Assembly (NCBI RefSeq): GCF_003031405.1 | Contig: NZ_CP020469.1 | Coordinates: 310,001 to 374,000, forward strand | Reading direction: 5' to 3' | Source of the DNA: Halomonas sp. 'Soap Lake #6' | Lineage (GTDB): Bacteria; Pseudomonadota; Gammaproteobacteria; Pseudomonadales; Halomonadaceae | DNA: 64,000 bases | In this document: positions 40,921 to 49,941 of the stretch, piece after piece | Layout: each line of letters starts with the position of its first letter | Numbering within the stretch: the first letter of the stretch is position 1 | Made by a program: the position numbers and the translations under genes | The notes under the pieces: model-generated | Database searches by the model: none | What the model was told of the DNA's origin: nothing | What the model saw: only the letters and a program-made list of their open reading frames with translations

Positions 40921-40971
40921 TGAGTAGCTTGTATGAGTAGTTTGTATGAGTAGTTTGTATGAGTAGTTTGG
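40920..40971 (+). repeat. 13-bp tandem repeat, four copies, each with an ATG start
   Basis: Units of the form ATGAGTAGTTTGT begin at 40920, 40933, 40946 and 40959; the first has one substitution. Only the last ATG opens the FhuF-like gene. From each of the others, translation runs six codons and stops at a TAG 5 nt after the next ATG. The only good Shine-Dalgarno (GAGG) lies before the first ATG. Confidence 0.9.
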
Positions 40972-41747
40972 CGATCAAACCAAATGGGCTTACAGCTGTA
41001 GCAGATCCAGCGGAAGCGTTGTTGGCACTTTACCGTCAGCCGCCGCTGGAAAACTTAAAGGCACCTGTGTTTGGTCAGCCGAAAGAGCCGACACTGGTAG
41101 CCTCCGCATTGCTGGACCGAGACTTCCTAAGTGAGCAATTGGCGCGCTATGCCTGCTTCTACGGTGAAGATGCTGACCGCAAAGCTGCCGCCTCAATCTG
41201 GTCGAAATTTCATTTCAGTAGTGTCTCAATTCCTACCCTGGTAGCTAATTTGCTGCTGGGGTATGCGCTACCGGTAGGTATGAATGAGCTTCGGCTGGCA
41301 CTTGGCGATAATGGTCAGACCGCGCGTATCTGGCTGCCTCATGGTGGTGTCCCACTAGCCTCTCAAACATCCCATGAGCGCTTTAGCACACTCTTTGACG
41401 ATCACTGTGCGCCACTCATTGAGGCGCTTGCAGCGGTTTCTGGGCTTTCTGCCAAGGTGTTTTGGAGCAACCTCGGGCACTATGTTGAGTTCATAGGTAA
41501 AACCTGCTCACGGCACCCGGACTTTACTAGCGCTGGTGAGCCGTTGCTGGATTATCTCGACACCAAGACACTGCCTGACGGGCGTCGCAATCCGCTGTAT
41601 CAACCTGTGCGCTACCTTGAGTTGGGCGGTGAAACCCCTGCTAGGGTGCGGAGGCTATGCTGTGTTAAATATCGGCTGCCCAATGAGCCGCTGTGTGGCG
41701 GTTGCCCGCTGAAACCCGAGAATAAGCCGGCCAAACGCCAACGCTAG
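40959..41747 (+). CDS. fhuF: FhuF-like [2Fe-2S] ferric-siderophore reductase
   Basis: 262 residues. The C-terminus carries the diagnostic cysteine pattern CC-x10-C-x2-C ([16 protein letters not shown]), which binds the unusual [2Fe-2S] cluster of FhuF. The N-terminal part is moderately conserved ([23 protein letters not shown]). FhuF proteins reduce hydroxamate-bound iron in the cytoplasm, which fits the predicted hydroxamate product and the FhuB-like permease just upstream. The start codon sits at the end of a tandem array of ATGs without its own Shine-Dalgarno, so expression may depend on reinitiation from the preceding mini-ORFs. Confidence 0.92.
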   Translation: MSSLAIKPNGLTAVADPAEALLALYRQPPLENLKAPVFGQPKEPTLVASALLDRDFLSEQLARYACFYGEDADRKAAASIWSKFHFSSVSIPTLVANLLLGYALPVGMNELRLALGDNGQTARIWLPHGGVPLASQTSHERFSTLFDDHCAPLIEALAAVSGLSAKVFWSNLGHYVEFIGKTCSRHPDFTSAGEPLLDYLDTKTLPDGRRNPLYQPVRYLELGGETPARVRRLCCVKYRLPNEPLCGGCPLKPENKPAKRQR

Positions 41748-41793
41748 CTTTCAAATATCGCCTAACTTTTCGAAGTGCCAGGAGGCCCTGTTC

Positions 41794-43449
41794 ATGGAGC
41801 TGTTGAGGATTGTATGGCGTGATTACCGCTGGCCCTTTGTGGCCGTGGTAGTGCTTAGCTTAGTAAGTGCTGGCCTTGGTATTGGAGTCATTGCGTTTAT
41901 TAATGAGCGTATGTTGGGCACCTTTAGCGACCCTTGGCGAATCTTGCCTGAATTTCTGGGCCTGATTGTGTTGTTGTTAGCGATTACCCTGGCCTCGCAA
42001 TTAGCGTTAACCACCTTGGGCCACCACTTTGTCTATCGGTTGCGGGGGCAGTTGATCAAACGCATTTTGGATACCAATATCGAGCAGGTTGAGAAGATCG
42101 GCAGTGCGCGCTTGCTGGCAAGCCTTTCTACCGATGTACGTTATATCACCGTTGCCTTTGTACGCTTACCGGAGCTGGTGCAGGGAGGAGTATTGACGGT
42201 AGGCATCACTGTTTATCTAGGTTGGCTTTCACCAGCCATGTTGGGGGTAACGGCGCTGTGGGTGATTTTTACGGTCTTGGTGGGAGTGCGGCTGGTGGCG
42301 AAGGTGTATCGGCATATGGCCAAACTGCGTGATTCAGAAGATCGCCTCTACGCGGATTACCAGTCGGTGATTGAAGGGCGCAAGGAACTAGCTCTCAATC
42401 GCGATCGAGCCGAGTGGCTATATCGTGATGTTTACACCCCTAATGCTGAAGCGTATCGGCACCATATTATTTGCGGCGATACCTACCATCTTAGCGCGGT
42501 CAACTGGTTTAATATCATGATGCTGGGTGCTATCGGTGTGGTGTTTTTCCTGGCCAACGGCCTAGGCTGGGCTTCGGCCCAGGTGGCCACTACCTTCTCA
42601 CTCACGCTGCTGTTTCTTCGTACGCCGCTTATTCAGGCGATAGGCGCTTTTCCACCCCTGATTAATGCCCGAGTGGCGTTCGAGAAAATCAGCGCGCTCG
42701 ATCTAGCGGAACACCGCGATACCTTTGATAGCGATACACAGCGCCACGACTGGCAGGAGATAGCCCTGGAGAAGGTGGCCTATCGCTATCCTGAAGAGGA
42801 AGCACGGCCGGGCTTTGCTATCGGCCCTATCGATCTGACGTTAAAGCGTGGCGAGGTAGTGTTTCTGATCGGCGGCAATGGCAGTGGCAAATCCACCCTG
42901 GCGAGACTGTTGACCGGGCTTTATCAGCCTCAAGGCGGTTGCGTTCGGGTCGATGGCAGGCCGCTACAGGAGGAGGACTGGACGACCTATCGTCAACACT
43001 TCTCCGCTATTTATACCGATCTACATCTATTTGACCGCTTGATGGGGCCTGAAGGGGAGTCACCCGATGCGATGCTGGTGGAGGAGTGGCTGTCAGTCCT
43101 GGGCATGCATAGCAAACTCGACTTCGATGGTGATCGGGTAACCAACGTCAACCTCTCCCAGGGGCAGCGCAAACGCCTGGCGATGCTGCTGGCCGTGGCG
43201 GAGCAGCGTGACTTGTTGCTGCTGGATGAGTGGGCTGCCGACCAGGACCCTCAGTTCCGGCGGGTGTTCTACCGTGAGCTACTGCCCCAGCTAAGGGCGC
43301 TAGGCAAAACGCTGGTGGTAATCAGCCATGACGACCACTACTTCGACCAAGCCGATCGGCTGCTGGAAATGCGCGGTGGGCAGCTAGTTGAACTCACCGG
43401 TGAGCAGCGTGTAGCAGCCAGCCGCGATGCGGTAGCGAGGGTGAGTTGA
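41794..43449 (+). CDS. Second cyclic-peptide ABC exporter, fused TMD-NBD (PvdE/SyrD/YojI family)
   Basis: 551 residues: a six-helix membrane domain, then an ATPase with Walker [10 protein letters not shown], signature LSQGQRKR and Walker [14 protein letters not shown]. It is the same family as the exporter at 35.5 kb but clearly divergent through the membrane domain, so it is not a recent copy. AGGAGG lies 8 nt before the ATG. It follows the FhuF-like gene by 46 bp in the same direction. Two such exporters in one locus suggest separate steps, for example export to the periplasm and recycling, or two related products. Which does what cannot be told from sequence. Confidence 0.9.
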   Translation: MELLRIVWRDYRWPFVAVVVLSLVSAGLGIGVIAFINERMLGTFSDPWRILPEFLGLIVLLLAITLASQLALTTLGHHFVYRLRGQLIKRILDTNIEQVEKIGSARLLASLSTDVRYITVAFVRLPELVQGGVLTVGITVYLGWLSPAMLGVTALWVIFTVLVGVRLVAKVYRHMAKLRDSEDRLYADYQSVIEGRKELALNRDRAEWLYRDVYTPNAEAYRHHIICGDTYHLSAVNWFNIMMLGAIGVVFFLANGLGWASAQVATTFSLTLLFLRTPLIQAIGAFPPLINARVAFEKISALDLAEHRDTFDSDTQRHDWQEIALEKVAYRYPEEEARPGFAIGPIDLTLKRGEVVFLIGGNGSGKSTLARLLTGLYQPQGGCVRVDGRPLQEEDWTTYRQHFSAIYTDLHLFDRLMGPEGESPDAMLVEEWLSVLGMHSKLDFDGDRVTNVNLSQGQRKRLAMLLAVAEQRDLLLLDEWAADQDPQFRRVFYRELLPQLRALGKTLVVISHDDHYFDQADRLLEMRGGQLVELTGEQRVAASRDAVARVS

Positions 43450-43491
43450 AGAGGCCGTGGCGGGAGAACATTGAAGAGGCATCGATTGTGC

Positions 43492-44406
43492 TCAGATTTT
43501 GCGACGCTTGATGGCTTTAGGTGCATAGCCGAAGAAGCGCGTGAAAGCTGAGCTGAAGTTGCTTGGGTGCCGATAGCCCGTGGCATAGGCAGCCTGAGCG
43601 ACTTGTTGACCACTCTCCAGCAGCGCATGGGCGTGTCGCATGCGCTGCTGATGAAGAAAGTGTTGGGGGGTGGTGCCAAACATACGGCGAAACCCCTGCT
43701 TGAGTTTCTGTTCCCCTAATCCTACCCGAGCTCCTAAATAAGCCAGCGTCAATGGACGGTCTAACTCGTTGAGAAGAATCTCGTGGGCCTGAACGATGCA
43801 TTCGGCGTCTGCGGTGGCTATGTGCTGTGTATGGCGGGGCTCCGGTAGTAGCGCTTCGAGCTGTTCCCCCAACAGGCTAAGGGCATGAATATGTTGCTGG
43901 ATGCGAGAGCTGTCTGTTTGCAGGGAAACCTGGAGCGCCTGCAGATGCGCTCGGCTGCCCGCAGAAGTGGGCTGAAATGCCAATGATCGAACACCCCTAG
44001 AGGCTGGGAGTGCTGACTGGTAACGCTCCCCCAAGTAGCGCGCTAACCAGCCAGTGCTGGCGACCAGGCGTAACTGAAGCACCGGCGAACCTTCCGGAAT
44101 GTGGCGTTCTCCTTGGCTATGGTCAAAGGCGGTAACCGTGGTGTGGCCGTGGCGGAAGTCGACACGAGGTCCCCAGCGTTCTCGGTAATCAGAGTGGCCT
44201 TGCAAGCCGAAGGTAACAATCACGCCCGCACCCGTATGAGGCGTATGGCTCTCTTCGACCAACGCTTGGCTAGCACAGTAGCGGGTTAGCACCACAGAGA
44301 GTCCATCATCTAATACGCAGCACTGGGAGCCTTGCAGAGGCCTCTCAGCAGGCAGTGGTGCATCGCTGTGCATAGAAAGTGAATCGGTTTGCATATGAAT
44401 GAACAT
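43492..44406 (-). CDS. AraC-family regulator (PchR-like)
   Basis: About 304 residues with a ligand-sensing N-terminal part and a C-terminal double helix-turn-helix (RPLTLAYLGARVGLGEQKLK, FRRMFGTTPQHFLHQQRM, then AYATGYRHPSNFSSAFTRFFG). The family's siderophore-responsive members (PchR, YbtA) bind the ferric siderophore and activate receptor and transport genes. It is divergent from a TonB receptor, the classic arrangement. A Fur-like site lies immediately before the start codon. Several in-frame Met codons (positions 1, 5 and 12) leave the exact start open. Confidence 0.88.
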   Translation of the reverse strand: MFIHMQTDSLSMHSDAPLPAERPLQGSQCCVLDDGLSVVLTRYCASQALVEESHTPHTGAGVIVTFGLQGHSDYRERWGPRVDFRHGHTTVTAFDHSQGERHIPEGSPVLQLRLVASTGWLARYLGERYQSALPASRGVRSLAFQPTSAGSRAHLQALQVSLQTDSSRIQQHIHALSLLGEQLEALLPEPRHTQHIATADAECIVQAHEILLNELDRPLTLAYLGARVGLGEQKLKQGFRRMFGTTPQHFLHQQRMRHAHALLESGQQVAQAAYATGYRHPSNFSSAFTRFFGYAPKAIKRRKI

Positions 44407-44425
44407 GATAATTGATATCGTTTGC
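44407..44425 (+). promoter_or_regulatory. Candidate Fur box in the AraC/TonB-receptor divergent promoter
   Basis: GATAATTGATATCGTTTGC matches 12 of 19 Fur-consensus positions, including an exact first hexamer. It abuts the AraC start codon and is about 70 bp upstream of the receptor gene, so binding could repress both. Confidence 0.5.
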
Positions 44426-44491
44426 CGCTAGCCTACTCCCTTAACTACTCCTGCGCCAGTAGGAGGCAGCAACAGCGCTTAAGGGGGAACG

Positions 44492-46483
44492 ATGCAGAGC
44501 AAAGGGTTGAAGCAAGTCGCGGTGATGCTGCTGCTGGGGGGATACGGTATGGGCAGCGTCGCTCAAGGGGAAGGGCTGCCTGTGGTAAAGGTGACGGCCA
44601 ACAAGGTAGTGCAGACCGAGGAAGAGGTGCCAGCAAGTCTGGTGGTGATCTCGGGCGAGACGCTTGCGGATGCAGGTGCAGCCGACATAGGCGCCTTAGC
44701 GCGCTATACACCTGGGTTGAGCTTTCAACCCTTTGGCCAGTCGGGTACCGCGCTGCCGGTAATGCGTGGGCTGACTTCCGGCGCCACGGCATTCTCTTCA
44801 TCGGTGCTGATGCTGATCGACGGTGTGCCGGTGGTGAGTGGTCAAGGGTTCGATCACAACCTATTGGGAGTGGAGCGGGTCGAGGTACTGCGTGGGCCCC
44901 AGTCGACACTCTATGGCCGAAACGCCGAGACGGGGGTGATCAGCCTGCATACCCGTCAACCGGATGAAGGCCCCTATGCCGCACTGGAAACGACGCTAGG
45001 TAGCCGTAATCTAACCTCGCTACGCCTTGATGCTGCCCAGGCGCTAGTGCCTGAGCAGCTCTACTTGGGTGTCAGCGGAGAGTGGCGCCAACAGGATGGC
45101 TTCGTAGAGAACCAGGGGCAAGATGGTAAGGCTGATGATCGACAGCGCAAGAGTGGGCGCCTGAGCCTACGCTGGCTGCCGACGCAGGACACCGACGTTA
45201 CCCTACGCTATGGCCGGCTGGACTATCGTGATGGCGCGGCACCGTGGGGGCGGATCGAGAGCGAGTCGCGTCGTGTTACGTCGCCTGACCCTGGGAGCAA
45301 TCGCTCATCCGGCGAGGATGTCTCTTTGGATGTGCGCCATGCCCTGGCGACAGATTTGGCGCTGCGCTCAATTACTGCGCGGCGAGAGATCCATGATCGT
45401 ATTACCCAAGACACCGATCTTACGCCAGCCCAGCGTTTTGCCATGGGGCGCGACCAGCGTTTGACCACCTTATCCCAGGAGTTGCGCCTGGAGCGCCAGG
45501 GCGACGAGCAGCACAGTAGCTGGGTGGTGGGTCTGTATGGTGACCGTGACGATCATCAACTTCAGTTCGAACAAACCAACCCGATGGGTACCCAGCGCAA
45601 TGAAGCGATGTTGGAAGGTGAGAACCTCGCGTTGTTTGGGCAGTGGGGCGTGCCGCTGGGGGAACGCTGGCGCCTGACGCCAGGGCTGCGTCTGGAGCAG
45701 AGTCGTGTGGCGTTGACGCCGACAGGGGCAGAACGGCGCAGTGAACGCTGGCGTGATGTTACCTCGCAACTGGCACTGCAGTACCGTCTGGGGGACGACG
45801 ACTGGCTCTATGCCCGTTATGCCGAAGGGTTTCGTGCCGGGGGCTTCAACGCCTTCTCGGCGCAAAGTGGCTATCCCGGCTACGACCCAGAAGAGGTTAC
45901 TTCCTACGAGCTAGGTATTAAGGGGACGGCGCTTTCGCGGCGGCTGCGCTATGGGGTCGCCACTTACTGGATGGCTATTGATGATATGCAGGTGCAGCAG
46001 GTACTCCAGCCTGGCAACGTGCATATCGCCAACGCTGCCGAAGCACGTTCGCGGGGTGTTGAGCTGGATTTCGATTACTGGTTGGGTGGCCACTGGACAC
46101 TGCAGGCGGGCCTAGCGCTGAATCGTACCCGCTTTCGCGAGTTCGAAGATCTAAGCGGCGACCATGCTGGGAACCGCAATCCCTTCGCGCCGGATATCAG
46201 TGGTCGGCTGGGGCTGCGTTACGACTCGCCCCAGGACTGGTATGCCCAGGCTAACCTCAGCGGCATGGGCAAGACTTACCTGGATGCAGCCAACCAATTC
46301 AGCCGCTCTGGGCATACCGAGCTGGACCTGGCTGCTGGTTATCGCTACGGGCCATGGCAATTGGGACTTTACGTTAACAACGTCACCGACCGCCGATTTG
46401 ATGCCGTTGGCCTGCTCAATGGCAATGTCCGGGAGTACAGCCCGCCCCGGGAGATTGGCCTACGTCTGGGAGTGTCGCTATGA
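44492..46483 (+). CDS. TonB-dependent siderophore receptor (FyuA/FptA-like context)
   Basis: 663 residues. A signal peptide (cleavage near SVAQG) is followed by a TonB-box-like LPVVKVTANK and a plug (EEVPASLVVISGE, LMLIDGVPV, VERVEVLRGPQSTLYGRNAETG). Barrel strands with YARYAEGFRAGGFN and YELGIKG follow, ending REIGLRLGVSL. No STN domain is present. Divergent from an AraC regulator and overlapping the methyltransferase gene by 4 bp (ATGA), it heads an operon with an MFS permease. The layout is that of a siderophore-utilisation locus activated by its own ligand. The ligand is unknown; phenolate-thiazoline siderophores are a guess from context. Confidence 0.92.
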   Translation: MQSKGLKQVAVMLLLGGYGMGSVAQGEGLPVVKVTANKVVQTEEEVPASLVVISGETLADAGAADIGALARYTPGLSFQPFGQSGTALPVMRGLTSGATAFSSSVLMLIDGVPVVSGQGFDHNLLGVERVEVLRGPQSTLYGRNAETGVISLHTRQPDEGPYAALETTLGSRNLTSLRLDAAQALVPEQLYLGVSGEWRQQDGFVENQGQDGKADDRQRKSGRLSLRWLPTQDTDVTLRYGRLDYRDGAAPWGRIESESRRVTSPDPGSNRSSGEDVSLDVRHALATDLALRSITARREIHDRITQDTDLTPAQRFAMGRDQRLTTLSQELRLERQGDEQHSSWVVGLYGDRDDHQLQFEQTNPMGTQRNEAMLEGENLALFGQWGVPLGERWRLTPGLRLEQSRVALTPTGAERRSERWRDVTSQLALQYRLGDDDWLYARYAEGFRAGGFNAFSAQSGYPGYDPEEVTSYELGIKGTALSRRLRYGVATYWMAIDDMQVQQVLQPGNVHIANAAEARSRGVELDFDYWLGGHWTLQAGLALNRTRFREFEDLSGDHAGNRNPFAPDISGRLGLRYDSPQDWYAQANLSGMGKTYLDAANQFSRSGHTELDLAAGYRYGPWQLGLYVNNVTDRRFDAVGLLNGNVREYSPPREIGLRLGVSL

Positions 46484-47556
46484 ATCATGCAGACGATTTA
46501 CTTCCCCATGCGCTGCAACCCTATTGGGATCTGGCGCTGGCCTCAGTACAGGCCGAGGCCCTGCAACTAGCACTGCAGGAGGGGCTCTTCGAACGCTTGG
46601 CATCGCCTTGCACGCCTGAGACCCTGGCACGAGTGCAAGATTGGCAGCCTGAAACGACTCGCCATTGGTTGGCGCTGCTGTGGAGCATGCGCCTGCTCGA
46701 CCGAAACCGCGATGCCGCAGGCGAGTGGCACTATGCTAGCACTGAACTAGCACGGCAATATCTGGCGACCTCTTCGGCATTGTACTGTGGGGAGGCCTGG
46801 CGCTTTCGGCTTGCCTCGCTACGTGACTTTGGCGCAGGGCTGGCCCAAGGCTTACATAAGCAGGGCTTACATGAACAGGGCTTACATAAACAGGACGTAC
46901 ATAAACAGAGCAGATCAACGCCACTTGCCAGCGGTGAGCGCTGGGCATTAGCGGCACGTGGTCATCTGGCGCGGGAGCAGGTCGCGGTAACAGCGCCAGC
47001 TGCCTGTGAACTGGTATCACGCCGGTTAGCGCATAAAGCGCCCTGGCGGCTGCTGGATCTTGGCGGTGGCCCGGGGCTCATAGCAGTGACCCTGGCTAAG
47101 ATGTTTCCGCAGATGAGTGGTGTCGTTTTCGAACTGCCCGAAGCCGCCGAGGTGGCTGCTCAGAATATCGTTGAGGCTGGCCTGGCATCGCGACTCGAAG
47201 CGCAGGGTGGCGACCTGGTAACAGATACCCTTGGTACAGGGTTTGACCTGATCTGGTGCTCCTCAGTACTGCACTTCGTGCCGGATCTCTCCGCCTGCCT
47301 AGCCAAACTGCATGCCGCGCTGCGGCCCGGTGGCGAGCTGCTTTGCGTTCACGCTGAAATTCCTGACGAGCCCGAGGCGGCACGCCGCATGCTCTCCTAT
47401 TATTTGCCGCTACTGTGGCAGGGGCGTCGAGTGACCCAGGCCGGAGAGTTGCGCGAAGCACTGCTGGCCCAGGGCTTCGAGGTGTGTGAGGAGCGCCCGA
47501 TTACTCTGCCCATGGCCCCCGCCACCGCCCTGGTGGCGCGCAGGAGGGGGAACTGA
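46480..47556 (+). CDS. SAM-dependent methyltransferase in the receptor operon
   Basis: 358 residues. The N-terminal all-helical region resembles the dimerisation domain of small-molecule O-methyltransferases. The C-terminal Rossmann domain has the SAM motif LLDLGGGPG (near residue 190), an acidic residue in VVFELPEA and the later DLIWCSSVLHFV. Between the two is a low-complexity insertion of four five-residue repeats of the GLHKQ type. The gene overlaps the receptor upstream by 4 bp and the MFS gene downstream by 1 bp, so it is tightly coupled to uptake. Substrate unknown; it might modify a siderophore or a metal ligand. No biosynthetic partner is next to it. Confidence 0.8.
   Translation: MNHADDLLPHALQPYWDLALASVQAEALQLALQEGLFERLASPCTPETLARVQDWQPETTRHWLALLWSMRLLDRNRDAAGEWHYASTELARQYLATSSALYCGEAWRFRLASLRDFGAGLAQGLHKQGLHEQGLHKQDVHKQSRSTPLASGERWALAARGHLAREQVAVTAPAACELVSRRLAHKAPWRLLDLGGGPGLIAVTLAKMFPQMSGVVFELPEAAEVAAQNIVEAGLASRLEAQGGDLVTDTLGTGFDLIWCSSVLHFVPDLSACLAKLHAALRPGGELLCVHAEIPDEPEAARRMLSYYLPLLWQGRRVTQAGELREALLAQGFEVCEERPITLPMAPATALVARRRGN
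46851..46910 (+). repeat. 15-bp in-frame tandem repeat, four copies, inside the methyltransferase gene
   Basis: Units like GGCTTACATAAGCAG encode GLHKQ, GLHEQ, GLHKQ and DVHKQ. The period is a multiple of three, so copy-number change would alter linker length without shifting the frame. Confidence 0.9.
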
Positions 47557-48785
47557 TGCGCTCTGTGATGGCCAAGCAACTGGCGTTCGGTTGGCTAAAC
47601 TTCGTTCTGGCGTTGCCCAGCATCTATCTATTGCTAGGGATGCCGCTGGTACTGCGCGAGCAGGGGTGGAGCGGCACACAAATTGGTTTGTTACAGTTGG
47701 CGGGGCTGCCCGCGATTCTCAAGTTGGTGATGGCGGTTCCTGTGGAGCGTTGCCACCTTGGCGGTGGTGGCTATCGCGCTTGGGCAGGCCTGCTTGGTGG
47801 CGTATTGGGCCTGACGCTGCTGGGGTTGGCGTACGATTTGCCCATGACGCAACCGCTGCGCTTCTATGCCTGGGTGCTGCTGATCAGCTTGCTGGCGACC
47901 TGGGCCGATGTGCCTATCAATGCGCTGGCGATTCGTTGCCTGCCCGCTGAGGAGCGGCTGCGCGCTGGTAGCATTCGTTCGGCAGCCCTGTTTCTGGCCG
48001 CCGTGGTGGGCGGTGGCCTGCTGCTGGTGCTGCACCAACGAGCGGGTGGGGCGGCTCCCTTTGTGCTGATGGCACTGCTGCTCGTGGTGGGCGGCATTCT
48101 CCTATGCGGCATGGTGGTGACAGCAGAGGCAGCAAGTGAGTCTCATACCTCTGCAGAGCCGGACTTTTCGCCGCCTCATCAGAGTGGGGTGCTGAACTTT
48201 TTTCGTCAGCCTGCTGCTGGTATCTGGGTGGCATTGTTGATGCTGCTCTTCCCCTTTGTCGGAGCCGGTTGGATCTATCTCAAACCACTGCTGCTTGACC
48301 TTGGTATGCCAGCGGAGCACGTGGCATGGTGGGTAGGGGTGGGTGGCGGCGTGATGGGGGCTCTGGCTAGCCTGGCGGGTCAACGCCTGGCAATGGGTAT
48401 CGGCATTGGCCGGGCAGTACCGCTGTTCGCAGGCTTGGGAGCACTGGCTTTGGCGACCCTGGGGCTGGTGAGCCACATGGCGGCCGGGCAGTCGCTTTGG
48501 TTGGTAGGAGCGGGTCTGATAGCTTGCGCCATGGGAGCACTATCGGGGTTGATGTTCGGGCTGATGATGCACTTTGCCAGACCGGGGAACCGGGCGTTGG
48601 ATTACGGCCTACAGGCGAGCCTGTTCACCCTTTCGCGCCTGGCGGTGCCCGTGCTAGCAGGTATTGTGCTCGACCGGCTGGGTTATTCGGGCATGTTCAT
48701 CATGCTGGCACTATGCATGGCGGCGGTAGTGGTGCTGGCGCTGCTGGTCAGCCGAGGGCTGCAGCGGGCTGTGTTGAATGGGTGA
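47556..48785 (+). CDS. MFS siderophore permease (RhtX/FptX-like)
   Basis: 409 residues with about twelve membrane helices. The N-terminal segment (LPSIYLLLGMPLVLREQGWSG) and the arrangement after an AraC gene and a TonB receptor resemble the RhtX/FptX family of single-protein inner-membrane permeases that import ferric siderophores without ATP hydrolysis. The start overlaps the methyltransferase stop by one base. Export by a YbtX-like protein is an alternative; sequence alone cannot settle direction. It ends 81 bp before the convergent FecCD permease gene. Confidence 0.85.
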   Translation: MRSVMAKQLAFGWLNFVLALPSIYLLLGMPLVLREQGWSGTQIGLLQLAGLPAILKLVMAVPVERCHLGGGGYRAWAGLLGGVLGLTLLGLAYDLPMTQPLRFYAWVLLISLLATWADVPINALAIRCLPAEERLRAGSIRSAALFLAAVVGGGLLLVLHQRAGGAAPFVLMALLLVVGGILLCGMVVTAEAASESHTSAEPDFSPPHQSGVLNFFRQPAAGIWVALLMLLFPFVGAGWIYLKPLLLDLGMPAEHVAWWVGVGGGVMGALASLAGQRLAMGIGIGRAVPLFAGLGALALATLGLVSHMAAGQSLWLVGAGLIACAMGALSGLMFGLMMHFARPGNRALDYGLQASLFTLSRLAVPVLAGIVLDRLGYSGMFIMLALCMAAVVVLALLVSRGLQRAVLNG

Positions 48786-48866
48786 AATGCATAAGATGCT
48801 GGGTGAGTTCGGCTCAACCAGTGATTGAATCTTGTATAGCTGCCGTCTTTGGCGGTCCATGCTCAG

Positions 48867-49937
48867 TCAAAACCTACCCCTCGCTTGTCGGTGCAAGAGC
48901 AGCAGGAATATGGGTATGCCAAGCAAGGTCGTCAATGCACCCACGGGAATCTCTAATGGGCTGATCAAAGTGCGGCCAATGAGGTCAGCGCACAGCATCA
49001 GCATACTGCCGAGCAACATGCTGCCGATCCATAACCGATGCGGTTTTGAGCCCACCAGTAGCCGGGCGAGGTGTGGGGTGACCAGCCCAACGAAACCGAC
49101 CGGGCCAGTAACCGCCACTGCACTGGCGGCGAGCAGAACCGCAACAGCAATGGCGGCAGCACGCCAGAACATAGGGCGAAGCCCCAGGCTGATCACCACG
49201 CTGTCATCAAAACGCAGCAGGGCAAGCGGTTTCAGCAAGGCCAGGGTGCCGAGTAACCCCGCTAGGCTCCAGGGCCAAAGCATGTACAGATGCTGAAAGT
49301 CGCGCCCGTATAGGCTGCCAGCCAGCCATATCAAAGCGATTTCGGTTCGTGCGCCACCCCAGGTGACGATGACCCACATCACTAGCGCGTTCAGCACAGA
49401 GCCCACGGCAATCCCGTTGAGCACCAGATGGATGGGACGCAGCTGTGTCCGCCAGGATAGGCCCAGCACCAAACTTGCTGCCAGCAACCCACCGAACAGT
49501 GCCGCTGCTGGCAACCAGCTCATCATTGTGGGAGTAGCATCGCCGATCAGCACATCCACCGTGGCAAGGTCGGCAAGCAGCAGAACGGTGATGACTGCGA
49601 GTCCAGCACCGCTGGAGATGCCGACAATACTCGGGTCGGCCAATGGATTACGGAACACCGCTTGCAAGATCAAACCTGCGGTGGCGAGCTGCAGGCCGAC
49701 CAGGATGGCGAGTAGTGCGCGTGGCAAGCGGTGTTGCCATACCAGCGTGCCTTCCAGTGACGACGCCTGTCCTGAGAATAGGCCATCGAGGACCAGTCGT
49801 GGCGACAGCGATACGGCCCCAATAAACAGAGAAGCCAGCACCAGCAGTGCCAAGACGACCCCGAGCAGTGCAAGGGGGATGCGCAATGGCATGCGTTGGC
49901 TCACGCCGCTGTGAGCTGTTGTATGTTCTTGGAACAT
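48867..49937 (-). CDS. FecCD-family iron-siderophore ABC permease (subunit 2)
   Basis: 356 residues with the complete FecCD permease pattern: HRLPRALLAILVGLQLATAG, QAVFRNPLADPSIVGISSGA, an IWLAGSLYG loop and VGFVGLVTPHLARLLVG, with a terminal LEIPVGALTTLLGIPIF. It forms the inner-membrane channel as a heterodimer with the protein encoded just upstream, whose stop is 4 bp away. No ATPase gene follows; after its stop the next gene is the convergent MFS permease. Confidence 0.92.
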   Translation of the reverse strand: MFQEHTTAHSGVSQRMPLRIPLALLGVVLALLVLASLFIGAVSLSPRLVLDGLFSGQASSLEGTLVWQHRLPRALLAILVGLQLATAGLILQAVFRNPLADPSIVGISSGAGLAVITVLLLADLATVDVLIGDATPTMMSWLPAAALFGGLLAASLVLGLSWRTQLRPIHLVLNGIAVGSVLNALVMWVIVTWGGARTEIALIWLAGSLYGRDFQHLYMLWPWSLAGLLGTLALLKPLALLRFDDSVVISLGLRPMFWRAAAIAVAVLLAASAVAVTGPVGFVGLVTPHLARLLVGSKPHRLWIGSMLLGSMLMLCADLIGRTLISPLEIPVGALTTLLGIPIFLLLLHRQARGRF

Positions 49938-49941
49938 GGAG

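Noticed and set aside
40888..40971. CRISPR-like array
   Set aside because: Units are 11-13 bp, contiguous and without spacers; they are simple tandem repeats.
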